Shown here: positions 48,401 to 60,028 of the stretch, piece after piece
Position numbering within the stretch: the first letter of the stretch is position 1
Layout: every line of letters begins with the position of its first letter
From: Holacanthus passer
Taxonomy: Eukaryota; Chordata; Actinopteri; Pomacanthidae
Length of the DNA: 64,000 nt
Assembly (NCBI GenBank): GCA_025331565.1
Contig: JAFREQ010000035.1
Location: 6,758,001-6,822,000 of the forward strand
Direction: 5' to 3'
The notes under the pieces: model-generated
Database searches by the model: none
Told to the model about the DNA's origin: nothing
What the model saw: only the letters and a program-made list of their open reading frames with translations
Program-made: the position numbers and the translations under genes

Positions 48401-50967
48401 TGTGCGATAAAAATTAAAAAAAAAAAAACAATCTGGTGTTTGCACGATCAGCAACAGGTGGCATTGGTGCTTGTGCATAGGACATATTAATGTCATAACA
48501 TGTTAATATCGACGAGGCTTTCCAAAGGTGGAGAGACCTCTGAAAGTTTAAAGGCATGACGACGGATGTGGAGGCTGCTCTGTTTCTGCTCGATAGGTGG
48601 CGAACATTAGCTTTGCTGCGTTTGTTATTTATGTGTCAGCTAATGTTAAATTACTTGACATCGGCCATTCATCTGTCTCGTTTGATAGTCTAGCCAAGAT
48701 ATGCTGTTGTTGTGATGTTTGCTATAGTAGCAGGAGAGTTGTGAGGATCGCTGTCTGAAGCTGGTCCATGAATTTGGGGGCATAGCTTCTGAAGAAGAAC
48801 TGAAGGGGTTGTATTTGTTTGGATGTTGAGTTCAAATATCAAAAATCTTTCTCCAGAATGACTCAACCCACTTTTAAGATGTTGGACTGAGGTTCAGGGG
48901 GCACAAGGAGAGAGAAAAACAGTTATCTCTTTGAGTAAAAATGGGACAAGACACCAATAAGACAAGGTGTTGAACGAGGAAAATCAGACAGTGAAATAAA
49001 AAAGTGAAGTTCTGAGAGAAATGTAGGTCCAGAGTTTGAACCATTTGTGTATGACTGCATCTGTGTGTGTCACAAAGACCTGGTGTACGGATCTGCGCCA
49101 CCAGCTCAAGTCCTGTTTTCCTCCATCTCCTTGTCATAAACTCTGTTGTTGCAATCTAAGCCTTTTGTTGCAGCCTGGCCTTTAACTCGCAGGCAAAGGG
49201 GCCATAAAAGAGCCCAGAGCTCTGGTTTTTTTGACAAACCACATCAAAAGGGAGGAGAGGAAAAAGGGTTTGAACAGGTGGACCATCCTTTAGCGCAGCA
49301 CAGACAGATCTTATTTTGACAGATCACAGCTCAGAAATGTCAGCTGTGGCGCAGCGAGATGGAACATTTTAAACCTGATAAGATCTGTGTTGTGTTGTTG
49401 TACAACGTCTGAGTGAGTAATGGACTTAACAAGCCACCACGATGCACTGTGAGCTATGAAAATCTTCAGAAGTTCAGAGGTTTAATATCCTTTATATGAG
49501 AACCGTAATGGACTAATACCAATTTATCAACCTAGGACGACATTTCACAAAAAGCAACAAGGCCAAAAACTATTAAACACATATAAGGGAAAATTGTCTG
49601 TCACTGCAAAACTAAGGTTAATTTTTACGCCATTTTTATATATTTCCAAATGCAAAACAGTCTTTCATTGCTATCGCAAAACAATGAGAAATAATAGGCA
49701 AGAGTGACACATTTTGTAGCAACAGATGTAAACGCAGTGAGAAAAAGTCCAGGAACGATATGTCAACATATAAAAGGTTTAGCGTGAGGATTTATAGCTA
49801 TTAAACACAGCAGTTTGAGGCCACAAGCTCTCAGATGTCTATATCTATAGCTACAACAAGCCTCATGAACCAGGGCTGCAGGACATTGCAAATCTCTGTC
49901 TGAGGATGAGAGAGGGAGGAAAGAAGGCAGGAAAGGGGCATCTGGTAAAAAAGAGTCGAAGCTTAAAGAACAAAGTGCAAGTCATTTGATTTTTAACCCT
50001 TCCTTGCATACTGTATTTACTGTAAGTTGCTTCGACTGGTCGCTGTTTCTTCCAGGATTTCCTTTGCGAAATATTTATGTGCATAGTCTAGAAAGACACA
50101 ATACATAAAAACAATAATTAAATACTCAGGATTTTTGCCTGAAGCTGTTAAATCTGTCATGGTTCTGCTACCGTATATCCAGACACTTCATTCTTTAGGA
50201 GAAGTAGACAGATTAAATTATTTTTAGGCAATGCAGCATGGCATAACATTGAACAAGAAGCTGTCTAATTACTGACACTTAAAAATCTCAAAAATGACAA
50301 TAATAAGACCTCAGGCAATACTCTGGATATACTGTCCCCATTTCTCACTTCATCCTTCCAACTATTCCTGCAACCAGGCTCCACTTCCTACTGGCCCCTT
50401 TAGCTAATCCTCTCAAACCCCTGATAGTTTTATGGCTTGGTGTAACTGACTTTAGGATGAGAGAAGAAAGGACCGGCGACCACAGCTTAAACCAGTAATT
50501 GGTTCAGGCTTGAAAACCGATACGGACGCCTTGACCTCTTGCCAGTCTGGCAGCCACAGAGCCTCTCTCCGTCCTGACCGTGTGCCCGCCCGCCCCCCTG
50601 GTCAGAAAAACAAACATAGAACGGAGAAATGTTTTTTCCTGGCTTACACCTCGGTCCCAGGGCATGCAGCCCACAAGCCAACCAGCAAATGAACAGGGGG
50701 CAAGAGGCCGGTCTGAGGTCTGCCTGTCACATAGTGAGGGAAAAAAAGAGAAGGGGAGACAAGACTGGGGTTCACTTGTGCCGGAGAAACTGAGATGATT
50801 TAAGCTGCTCCTGCAGGATTTTTGAGCTTTGCAAAATTAAAGAACCCCAATTAAGAGCGACGCTTTTAAACTAATGCTAGTAAAGTCAAATATGTATTTT
50901 TGTGGTGTTTCATATCCCAATATCGTATTTTCTTGGGGACAGCCCTTGCAGGACATAGTAAAGGTCA

Positions 50968-51188
50968 TGAAGTCAACTGATTAGTCGATGGACAGGAGAA
51001 TATTCAACAATTCTGATAGTTGATTTATCGTTCAAAAAGCAAAAAAAATGCCAAATATTTGTTGCAGCTTCTCAAAAGTGAGAATTTTTTTCCTTGCTTT
51101 CCTCTGGTTTACATCACTTGTCTTTGGGTTTTGTCCAGCCAGTCAAACAAAACAAGCAATTAGGAGATGAAACCTTGGGCACTGGGCC
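50968..51188. mobile_element. hAT-type MITE fragment near exon 2
   Basis: AACTGATTAGTCGATGGACA, AAAATGCCAAATATTTGTTG and GTCAAACAAAACAAGCAATT occur in family order. The copy ends about 135 bp before exon 2. The right terminus is missing. Confidence 0.65.
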
Positions 51189-51323
51189 ATAAATATGTGT
51201 CTGCAATCACCAAAATGTGAAAGTCAGCACAACAGAATGAAACCCACAATGAATGCAACAATTTTGAGTAACCAATCCTAACAAACTTTTGAAATGTTTG
51301 TCTCTCTGTCCTTGTTGCACCAG

Positions 51324-51427
51324 GTATTTTGGAGATCAAGTCAGTGGATGTGGGAGTGGTGGCCATCAGGGGCCTCAGCAGTAACTACTACCTGGCAATC
51401 AGCAAGAAGGGAGAGCTATACGGAGCG
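51324..51427 (+). CDS. fgf10: fibroblast growth factor 10, exon 2
   Basis: This exon has 104 bp, the usual size of the middle FGF exon, and lies between a CACCAG acceptor and a GTGAGT donor. It completes Ser152 (A|GT) and encodes residues 153-186: ILEIKSVDVGVVAIRGLSSN, then YYLAISKKGELYGA. The core strand motif YLAISKKGELYG is the conserved FGF signature region, carrying the trefoil Leu/Tyr pattern. The frame joins exon 1 (phase 1) and exon 3 (phase 0) without a shift. Confidence 0.97.
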
Positions 51428-52494
51428 GTGAGTAGCTGTTTCACACTGATCTGCCCCCTTTTAATGTAGGATAACCATTGTTTTTTGTGCTTTTGCTGTC
51501 TCACACTTGTGCAGTCCCATGATTGTTCAATTTTACTGGTGATGCCGTGTAAAATCTGCGTTCATCTTAATGAATCAAAGTCTTGCAAAAGAGCCACTTT
51601 TCTCCCTAAACTGGTGATTCTGCAGCTTTGAATATCATTGAATGCTTTTTACAACAATGGACAAGGCCGCCAGAGTCTCTCTTCCAGAAATAGGAACCAC
51701 AGTTAGTCAATGTGAGCTCTCGTCTCTGCTACCTACCTCTCGTCTCCGCTCCATTCAGAAACAGGAAACACAATCCTTCAGTTTCTCTGTTCTGCTTCGG
51801 TCCCTCTGGGGAGAGCAGCCCTTGTTTCATCCGTTTTCTCTTTCTCTCTCTCCTTTTCTTCATCTCATTCTCTCCCTCCTTTTTTCTCTCTTTTTCTTAC
51901 TTTGAAAGACCAAACTTTCAGCATGTCTCTCCGGAGCCACACCACAGATGAAATGACACACGATAGAAAAGACAGAGAGGCATTCTGTTGCATGGCCTGA
52001 AACTGAATTCCCATGACGTCTTCTGCTCGTTGCAATACAAGCCATAGTAGCGCGGTGGTGAGGGGCTGGCGTTTGATTACACTTGATGGGTTTTACACAG
52101 TGACTTCTTTATCCTGTGGTAATCAAATGAAATCATTGTTTCATGTGTCACCAATGACACAAAGGATTATGATTGGCTTTTGGTTTCAACACAATTAAAT
52201 ATGTATTGAATTATCAGAAGAAGAAGAAAACCAACAAAGAAGAAGGGATGGTGCATTCGCTGTGTGGTCCGGGCGAAATTAATTATGTTCAACAGTTACT
52301 TCTCTATTAAATATAGACATTTAATAGATCAGATGTGATCAAGATGTGGCCAGAGAGTCACTCACTGACACTGAAAACACTGACATTATTATTTTTCATG
52401 ATTTGTTACCACAATTTGATGTCACTTATGATCACAGTTTCTTTTTTTTTTTTTAAATGCACTTTTCTAATCATTTTAATTGAAAGGCAGCCAG

Positions 52495-52497
<3 letters not shown>

Positions 52498-52530
<33 letters not shown>
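52498..52530. repeat. (CA)n microsatellite
   Basis: This is a pure CA run in fgf10 intron 2. Confidence 0.95.
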
Positions 52531-52534
<4 letters not shown>

Positions 52535-53091
52535 AACAGACGGCCTGATCGTACCGAGCACCAGCATTCGTTAGAAAGCTGCACAGTGTCTGTAAAATAT
52601 TCTCATCTTGCTTTGGGAACATTCAGTTTTACTTCTGGAACCAATTTGAACAGCTGTGGCCAGATACAGAGAGAGAGAGACTGAGTTATATTGTGCATGT
52701 GTGCGTGTGTGTGCACACGCATTCAGGGCAAGTACGTTTTTCCTCGTGAATATCAACCGCATCCAGTTAACTGGCTGTTTAAGCGACGTTAGCCTTAAGC
52801 ACAAGGGCAGCTTCCAGTAAACTGACAAATGTTACTCTCTCAGATCATTTTCTCTGTATTTACCAGTGGGTGGTCACTGCGGTCACGTAAGCCACAAACA
52901 TGGTGTCACGATGCTCTTTGCTGGCACAGAGCCCAAACCTTTAAGACCTCACATCTCATGCTAACCCCTAAAGTTCTAGAGAGGGCAAAATATGACCCTG
53001 GGAAATCCACAAATCTCATGCGGCATCGGGCAAATTCCAATATTGGCCCACTTTTTAAACCAGGAATGTGCTTTCAAAAGCCTCAGGGCTG

Positions 53092-53405
53092 GATTGAACA
53101 ATTATTTTACATTATTGATTGATCTGACTTTTTTTTCCTCGATTGATCGATGAGTAATTGAAAAAATGACCATCACAATTACCTAAAGGTCAAGGTCATG
53201 CCATCAGATGGTTCGTTTTGTTCAATCAAACCAAAAGATATTTAGTTTTCTATTATACAACACAAAGAAAACCAGCAGATACTTTAAAATTCAGAAGCTG
53301 GAATTAGAGAATGTTGCATGAAAAGTGACTCAATTATCACACTTGCTACAGATTAATTTTCTGCCAATCAAACAAATGATTAATTGATTAATCATTTCAT
53401 GTCTT
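53092..53405. mobile_element. hAT-type MITE in fgf10 intron 2
   Basis: TTATTGATTGATCTGACTTT, CTCGATTGATCGATGAGTAA, AAAATTCAGAAGCTGGAATT and GACTCAATTATCAC occur in family order, with the orientation opposite to the copy at 50968. It ends about 200 bp before exon 3. The ends are degenerate. Confidence 0.65.
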
Positions 53406-53602
53406 CAAAGCATTCATACTCGTGCCCAACCACACATTATGCATCTTATTTACACGACCAGCACCATACTGTGGCAAAGGAGGAAGTTTCAAATCACTGT
53501 CCATACAGAGCTGGTGCCTTTACACTGAAACACTGAATGCAATCTCTGCTCTGATTCAGTTTTGAATATCTGACATTTACACACATCTTCCCTCCCCTGC
53601 AG

Positions 53603-53803
53603 AGGGACTTTGGTCCGGACTGTCGCCTGATCGAACGCATCGAGGAGAACAAGTACAACACCTACGCTTCGGCAGAGTGGCGCAACAAGAAGAAGCACAT
53701 GTTTGTGGGACTGAACACCAACGGCAAGCCAATGAAGGGGAAGAAGACACGGAGGAAAAACACAGCCACTCACTTTCTGCCCATTGTGGTACAACCGCGA
53801 TGA
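53603..53803 (+). CDS. fgf10: fibroblast growth factor 10, exon 3 with stop
   Basis: This exon has 66 codons plus TGA (53801-53803) and follows a CTGCAG acceptor in phase 0. It encodes residues 187-252: RDFGPDCRLIERIEENKYNT, YASAEWRNKKKHMFVGLN, then a basic cluster KGKKTRRKN and the ending THFLPIVVQPR. The ERIEEN.YNTYAS and KTRRKNT.AHFLP-type blocks are hallmarks of FGF10. The Lys/Arg cluster is the heparan-sulfate binding surface. The total length of 252 residues exceeds human FGF10 (208), mainly because of the N-terminal linker. The C-terminal sequon of mammalian FGF10 is lost here (KNTA). Confidence 0.97.
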   Translation, partial: RDFGPDCRLIERIEENKYNTYASAEWRNKKKHMFVGLNTNGKPMKGKKTRRKNTATHFLPIVVQPR

Positions 53804-54151
53804 TTGGATATATCAGCCATGAGAGAGCTCTGCAGATTGCGGGGTATCAGACTTCTTTGGAGTTACAGCGTTGGCTACATTGGACAGATCTGAATCAGAT
53901 CTGAATGATGCACTGAGGAGGAAAAGAATGGAAACCTATGGACATTTTATCTCTGTTGGATAAAGACATTTCTATTTTTAAAGAAAGAAATAAGATATAT
54001 TGCTATACAATGTATATATTATTTTCAGTTTTAAGTTATCAAGTACGTTGGCACAGTAGAAAATATGAAAAGAAATGACTTCTGTGCCAAAATGTGATTA
54101 GTAACTCACATTTCTAGATTTGTGTACATGTGAAGCGCTTGACTGAGAAGA

Positions 54152-54157
54152 AATAAA
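54152..54157 (+). terminator. candidate polyadenylation signal of fgf10
   Basis: An AATAAA hexamer lies about 350 bp after the stop codon, with a purine-rich sequence after it. Confidence 0.35.
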
Positions 54158-54458
54158 ATGAGAAAATATGTGAGAGGAAAAGAGAGAGAAAAGAAGAGGA
54201 AGTATTGATTTGAAGCTGACTGATAGAAAAGGAGGAGAAAAGCAAGATAAGCAGAAAATGAAAAGATGAGAAAAGTTAGAGTCAAGAAGCACCAACACAA
54301 CAGCAAGTCTAACACTATCATGTTTTTTCTTTAAATTTATTTATTTTGTGTAATATTTAACAAAAATGAACAAAAACACAAAAAGGACAATTCTTGTCTT
54401 TTTTTTTTTTTTTTTACCATTTATGCTTCTCTTTTTGAATACTAATCATTTAAACCTG

Positions 54459-54464
54459 AATAAA
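54459..54464 (+). terminator. candidate distal polyadenylation signal of fgf10
   Basis: This AATAAA is followed about 20 bp later by TTTGTCTTTAAGTTGTTTG, a U/GU-rich downstream element. Confidence 0.5.
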
Positions 54465-54787
54465 TATAAAAAATATATTTGTCTTTAAGTTGTTTGACTG
54501 ACTTTGAATCTTTTTTAGAGAATTTCAAGGTTCAATTACTGGTTGTTCATACTGTCAATACACAGCAAAGAGATAGAAATAAATACATATATAAACAAAA
54601 CACATGTCAATCAGTTGACCCAGGTAATGGATTCATTGTATTCTCTTTATGCAAAGTGCTGGGAACTGAAGAATAGAAGATAAAAGATAATGTGATGATA
54701 CTGTGGTGAGAGATGATGTATTAAAATGCTTTTGAATTCTCAATACATTTGAATATTTGAGCAACGGTAAGTTGACAAAAATAATTC

Positions 54788-54947
54788 TAACTCATGGTCC
54801 ACTCTCTAGCTTTTTCTGAGACTTTCAACCACATCTCCTCATCTTCATCCGCAGATGGGCTCAGTTTACCTGGATTGAGCTGACTCTACTCAGTGATGAA
54901 CACTGTGTGGTTGAAAGCTTCAGAGTCAGTAAGTGGACCATGAGTTA
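54788..54947. mobile_element. 160-bp inverted-repeat MITE, TA-flanked
   Basis: The left end, TAACTCATGGTCCACT, pairs with the right end, AGTGGACCATGAGTTA. A second inner pair is CTTTCAACCACA with TGTGTGGTTGAAAG. The ends lie at TA dinucleotides, consistent with a Tc1/mariner-type target. There is no coding content. It could fold into a hairpin. Confidence 0.75.
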
Positions 54948-55344
54948 ACATCATATTATCAACCTACTATTTCAAAAGTTCAAGAATGTTCTTTTCCGCT
55001 CAAATATTCAAATATTTTGGCAAAATCAAAAGCATCACAAACATCTTTATAAGTAATCAGTGTCAATAACAAACTGTGAGTGAGTCCGTTGAGTACTTTC
55101 AAAAAACAAAACAAAACAAAAAAAAAACCAAGATGTGAAATCAGGAATCTGTAAGAAATTAAACGTTTGACAGACAGCCAGCAGACAACCTGGTTGATGA
55201 CGAGTTCAGGGGTTTTTCATTTCTTGCTGCAAAAACCTTACAAGTACACATGGCAAACATGGCTTCCTGGAGGATAAACACTGTCTTTTATGTGATAACA
55301 ACAAAGACAAAACAGGCTTTAGACATGGCCGACACATGCTCGTG

Positions 55345-55371
55345 CACACGCACACACACACACACACACAA
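55345..55371. repeat. (CA)n microsatellite
   Basis: This is a CA run with one CG interruption. Confidence 0.9.
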
Positions 55372-55750
55372 GCAAGGGGTGGCTGGGTAAAGAGGTGTGT
55401 GCCTCAGTGTGGTCTAGCAGCTGGGGAAAGTCTCCTCCTTGACCTTACTTGTCTGAAACCTGTTGCTGTGCCCCCAAGACAGAAAGACACATGGAGCAGG
55501 GCATATGGTATAACGTAAATATCACTGCCTTGTTTATCACCTGATTCTAATTAACTATGATGTCATGTTTTCTTTATTCTTCTCTCGCTTTCCCTCTCTT
55601 TTACTTAAACTCAGTCTCTCGTGTTGTTGCCGTCCAGGTCCTGCGCCGCGTTCACATTTTTTTTCCTATTGTTTTTCAAAACTTTCGTCAGGTCTTGCTA
55701 AAGTTCAGATAAAATCCAGCAATTAGCGGGATCAGACCTAGAGCAAGGTT

Positions 55751-55755
<5 letters not shown>

Positions 55756-55787
<32 letters not shown>
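55756..55787. repeat. (CA)n microsatellite
   Basis: This pure CA run is followed 83 bp later by a GT run of opposite sense. Confidence 0.95.
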
Positions 55788-55789
<2 letters not shown>

Positions 55790-55866
55790 CCTCTGCCCTG
55801 AGCTGCAGCAGTTGTAATTTGTTCATTGCATCCATCACTTTCAACTCTCTGCCATCTGTTTCTGTG

Positions 55867-55869
<3 letters not shown>

Positions 55870-55911
<42 letters not shown>

Positions 55912-55924
55912 TGTGTGTGTGTGA
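55870..55924. repeat. (GT)n microsatellite
   Basis: This is a GT run with a GCGC interruption near 55907, inverted relative to the CA run at 55756. Confidence 0.95.
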
Positions 55925-56406
55925 GAGAGTTAATTTCCGAGTATGATGGAATCCACCGGAGTTGGTCCATCCCGCTGTGTTTATTACAAAAAGGACCTAG
56001 ATTCTCTTTTGGTGCGCAGGAATCCTCGGTGCCTAACACTCATGTCAAAACGTGAGTAAGTATGATGCATCAGTGGGAGATTCAAATTTCCTTTCATCCT
56101 CCCAGGGCATCTAGTCCTTTGTTTATATGATTACTTGGGTGTTCTGTAAACGACATATCAAGTACAATTACTTTGAAATGTGTTCAAGACACTGATCCCC
56201 CTCCTCCTCCCCCTTTCTCCCTCCCTCATAAAGTTCAAGGGCTGGCATTCCTAAGCCAAGATGTCTTTATTATTTGGTGGTACAACTTCAGAGATCTACA
56301 TATGTAAAAGGTATTAGAACATGGAAACCTGGACACAAACTTAGATACTTGAGGCAAAGTCGTCCACTTGTACATTCAGGGGAACTTGGAATCAAGTGCG
56401 CACATA

Positions 56407-57699
56407 CAGTGGGGGCAATAAATATTCAACAAGTCCACTTTTTTTTTTCATTAAACTTTTTCCAATGCAGCTATTTACATGAAATTTAGACCAGACATTG
56501 CTATTCACTCAATAAAACTACTAAGAAATCGTAACATTCCAATCCATAAATAAAGTTATGTGCAATAAAGTGGAAAAAAATATTGAACACAGTAAGAAAA
56601 AGCACCAAAGCAGCTGATTCCACTAATTAGTTCTCCTCCAACCTGTGCTAATTAGAATCAGCTGGGTTAGTGTATGTAGGTTGGTCAGTACTTCCACTCT
56701 TTGAAAAAAGGGTTACCCGCCTCTGAATGCAAGTAAACAAATCATGGAAGAAACATGATGATGGGTAGAGGCAAAGAGCTCTCTCAAGACCTTCACTCCA
56801 ACATTGTTCAGCACCAGTTACTGAAGAATTTCCCTGCTTCTATAACCACCATTGGGGCTATTATCGGCAAGTGGAAGGAACATCACTCCACCATCAACGA
56901 CCAGGCAAGGAGCTCCTCACAAGATTTCCAACAGTCAGAAAGTAAGGCAGACGAGTAGCCCAAGAGCCAAGGACCACTCGAAAAGCTCCTGAAAGACCTG
57001 GAAGCTGCAGGTACAGTCATCACATAGAAAACAATAGTGCATTTCACCACCACATTCTCCATGTACGATCACCCCGGAAGAGTTGCTGAAGAAAAGGTTT
57101 GTTGAAGCTTGTGTGAAGTTTGCTACACAACATTTGGAGAAGCCTTATTAGGAGAACATAATGTGGTCAGATGAGACAAAAATCAAACTTTTTGGCATTA
57201 TGAAGTGACATGTCTGGAGGAGAAATGGCTCTGCACTCAACCCTCAAAATACCAGCCCTACAGTGAAGTTCAGAAGTGGAAGTATCATGGTATGGGGCTG
57301 TTTCTCTCCTCATGGTACTGGCAGAATCCAAATTATCAAAGGGAAGGTGAAAGGAGCCATGTACCAGGAAATTCTTGAGAATAATCTGTTGCCATCCACC
57401 AGGACGATGAGGATGAGATGCTAGTCAAACTTTCAGCAGGATAATGATCCAAAACTACTGCAAAGGAGACTGTCAACTGGTTCCAGAAGAAGAAGATCAA
57501 GATTCACCAGCAGGTCCCCTGAAATCCAAAATCCCACATGAACACTGTGAGAGATTGGTTTCTTCCTACAGTCTTGAAGATTTCTGTACTTTTATTGAGT
57601 TAATACCAAGTCTGGTCTAAATTTCATGTCTATAGCTGCATTGGAAATATGCTTAATGAAAAAAAATGTTGACGTGTTGAATACTTATTTCCCTCACTG
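56407..57699 (+). mobile_element. Tc1-like DNA transposon, nearly full length, inactive
   Basis: The element is flanked by TA (56405-56406 and 57700-57701). Its ends are long inverted repeats of about 120 bp, 56407-56530 and 57579-57699. The outer ends are CAGTGGGGGCAATAAATATT on the left and, read inward from the right, CAGTGAGGGAAATAAGTATT. Between them lies a broken transposase. The length of 1,293 bp is normal for the family. Base-level decay and a deletion after about 57500 show that it is dead. Confidence 0.93.
56755..57420 (+). pseudogene. Tc1 transposase pseudogene
   Basis: An N-terminal piece (56755-56958) reads MGRGKELSQDLHSNIVQH, then TIGAIIGKWKEHHSTI, matching the paired helix-turn-helix DNA-binding region. 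Near 57163 a frame gives WSDETKIKLFG, which holds the first catalytic Asp of the DDE domain. Near 57284 a frame gives IMVWGCFSPHGTG, the next conserved block. Stops and frame changes separate the pieces, and the last catalytic region is deleted, so no enzyme can be made. Confidence 0.9.
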
Positions 57700-57701
57700 T
57701 A

Positions 57702-58196
57702 TATCATGTGTAGACCTCTTGGAATAGCCTGATGTATTTTTATTGCAACTTTAACATGACTTAATGTGCTCTTGCCTTTACCCGTAATGCATAACAAGGC
57801 CAGACTTTAAAAGCAGGGCATTTATCCAAGACAGATGTTCCACGCTGATTATCAAGCCCAATGACATCTGAGTTAGTCTGTTCAGCGGCACCAAGCCACG
57901 CATCATTTCTCCCATTTCTACAGTGTGCCTAACATGTTTCTAAAAACTGTTTGCCAATGTCATTTTTTAGTGTTGTGCTTGGGTATGTTTGGTTAGTGTT
58001 TGGTTTGTTGAGGCATGTGGCGAGGCTCAGTATGCGGTTTCTGTTTTGACTACATCAGGATCTATCGGACCTGTGTCGGACCTCAAATGAAACATACACC
58101 ATCGGCTTCACACGTTCACAGCTCCTCTGTTTGCTCAGAGAGTCTTGTGGCCGTGCGACCTGACCGCAGCAGCAGCTGTGAATATTTTACTTCCCG

Positions 58197-58198
<2 letters not shown>
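57702..58198. other. intergenic, no gene seen
   Basis: No exon is supported and no repeat is recognised. Confidence 0.5.

Positions 58199-58255
<57 letters not shown>
58199..58255. repeat. (GA)n microsatellite
   Basis: This is an uninterrupted GA run of about 57 bp. Confidence 0.97.
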
Positions 58256-58261
<6 letters not shown>

Positions 58262-58319
58262 GGCTTTGAATCGGAGAAAGACGTGTGGGTTTGGAGGAGA
58301 GGTGAATAACTGAAAGAAC

Positions 58320-58640
58320 CACAGTCCTGGGGGCATTTACGGCAGTCAAGGGGGGGGAGGCGGCGCGAGAAAGAAAGAGAGGAGGGGAGATGTTTGCTGA
58401 GAGGGCAGCAGTTTGGACTTGATGCCAAAGGGTGAAAGGAGGGGGTGAGTGGTTGAGAGGAAAAACGGGTGATGGGGGCGATTAAAGGAGTTGCCAGAAA
58501 ATTTGGGGTTGGAGGGTGGGGGGGTGTGGCTCGAAGGGGTATTTGCAGAGGTAAAGAGGGTTGGGGGGGGGCAAAGGGGCTTGGGGGCAATCATTGGAAG
58601 CAGACCAAGGGAGTTCCTGGAACCCAGGAGGTGAACCAGG
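58320..58640 (+). other. G-rich tract
   Basis: The + strand is strongly G-biased with many GGG to GGGGGGG runs (58350, 58441, 58503-58525, 58560-58587). It could form G-quadruplexes. There is no coding feature. Confidence 0.6.
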
Positions 58641-59938
58641 AGTCCTCCTCCTCTCAGGTTCAGCTCCCTTAACTTATTTTTTTCAGGATTTCATCTTTCA
58701 TACTTCTGTCTGTCATTATCTTTCTTGTCCTCATTGATGCATAGAACCTTTACTCCTAAGATGACAGCTTATTTAATCAATCAATCATCAATCACAATGT
58801 ATTATTTAAAATTGGTTGCTAGTACTGACAAACCCATAGGAAATTATCACAAAATTCTGAAGCTCCAAAGGGCTTTTTAGCCTCATATAGCTCACTGTTT
58901 TGATTTTACAGCCCGAACATTAACTCACATCCTGGTTTCAGACAGAAGCCATTTCAAGCAAAAAAGCTCTCATTAACTGATTATTCCAGCTGCCCAGCAC
59001 CAGACAGACAACGATCGTGAGTGGCTGGTAAGAAAGTCAAACATCTTGCTGCTTCAAGAACCAGATAATTTTCTCAGAAGATGGTGGAGACCAAAACCGA
59101 GCTAAAAGGAAAGTCGCTTGCAGAGCATCCAACAGGATAACGTCTCTGCATTTGCTGAACTTGTGAATAGACAACTGTTTGCTAACAAATTAATAATGAA
59201 ATTACATGGATGTTTGCGAGTTCTGCCTCTCGTGGTCAAAAATGGCTACTTGCTACTTGGATCACATAAAACAGTTTATTTATGTCAACAGTTGACCACA
59301 TACTATATTGCCCGCCTAATCTACTGTACTTGTATGATGAAAATTAGCTTATTCTAGGTAGAAAAGGCAGGTCGTCAACATGTTTAGCTACCGATATTTT
59401 CATGTATGCTAACCACAAGGTCCTTTCATTGCATGAACACATCCATCTCATTATATAGCAACAAGGAAAATTGGAGATGTTGCTTGGGGGAAATAGGGAA
59501 CAGATAAATGATGAAACTTAAGCTAAGAGTTAAAAATTAAAATGAGCTCAGGAGAGATAAACAGATGAGTAAAATAAATGAATAAATGCCACCTTACCCT
59601 GGTTCTGAGATTTTACCATTGAGTCTTGTGCTTTCACTCGTTACTAATGCCCCATTTGAATTTTAACATGCTTTTGTTGAAATGGACATCAAAACCTCTC
59701 AAATGAGGTTATTTGCAGATGCAGTGGCTTAATATTAAGTTTTTAATAAGTTATTTTTTCCACTTTTCCCTCTGAGACTCCTTTTTTTCTTTTAAGTGAG
59801 GTGTCAGCAGACTTCAACACCTTCAAGTTTAAATATAGAAATAAGGATCATTCCATCTCATTTGTAAATGTGCTTTCACACACATGCACACACACATCAA
59901 GTAGTTCACCCCCCGCCTGTTCCTTGATACACACAAAC
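58641..59938. other. intergenic, no gene seen
   Basis: This is AT-rich unique-looking sequence. There is no splice-bounded coding segment. Confidence 0.5.
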
Positions 59939-59956
59939 CCACACGCACACGCACAC

Positions 59957-60026
<70 letters not shown>
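59939..60026. repeat. long (CA)n microsatellite
   Basis: The CA run is imperfect at its left end (CG interruptions) and pure from about 59963 to 60024. It is the longest simple repeat in the window. Confidence 0.97.

Positions 60027-60028
<2 letters not shown>

Larger units (their letters stand above)
37365..51323 (+). other. fgf10: fgf10 intron 1 (13,959 bp)
   Basis: This phase-1 intron has a GTAAGT donor and a TTGCACCAG acceptor. It contains microsatellites at 39085-39126, 39222-39256 and 45425-45475, a SINE-like tRNA relic at about 40860, a possible dispersed repeat at 38512-38860, and MITE relics at about 44885-45005 and 50968-51188. Positions 48310-48790 also resemble a fish MITE (GAGGTGAGTCATTCTAATCC). 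I see no other exon. Large first introns of developmental genes often hold enhancers; positions 45730-46070 are a candidate. Confidence 0.85.
51428..53602 (+). other. fgf10: fgf10 intron 2 (2,175 bp)
   Basis: This phase-0 intron has a GTGAGT donor and a CTGCAG acceptor. It contains a CT-rich tract at about 51835-51900, a (CA)n run at 52498-52530 and a MITE at about 53092-53405. There is no additional exon. Confidence 0.9.
53804..54480 (+). other. fgf10: probable fgf10 3' UTR
   Basis: This is AT-rich, non-coding sequence directly after the stop, with AATAAA at 54152-54157 and again at 54459-54464. The second is followed by T/GT-rich sequence and is the better candidate for the gene end. A T-run lies at about 54398-54416. 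Confidence 0.55.
54948..56406. other. intergenic, simple repeats
   Basis: There is no exon. It contains (CA)n at 55345-55371, (CA)n at 55756-55787 and (GT)n at 55870-55924. Confidence 0.6.

Noticed and set aside
36911..53803. FGF7 or FGF22 instead of FGF10
   Set aside because: The blocks GRHVRS..YNHLQGD, ERIEEN.YNTYAS and KTRRKNT.HFLP fit FGF10 better than FGF7 or FGF22 as I know them.
58135..58590. 151-codon minus-strand frame
   Set aside because: It is made of a Leu-Ser run from (GA)n and a Pro-rich part from the G-rich tract, and is not gene-like.
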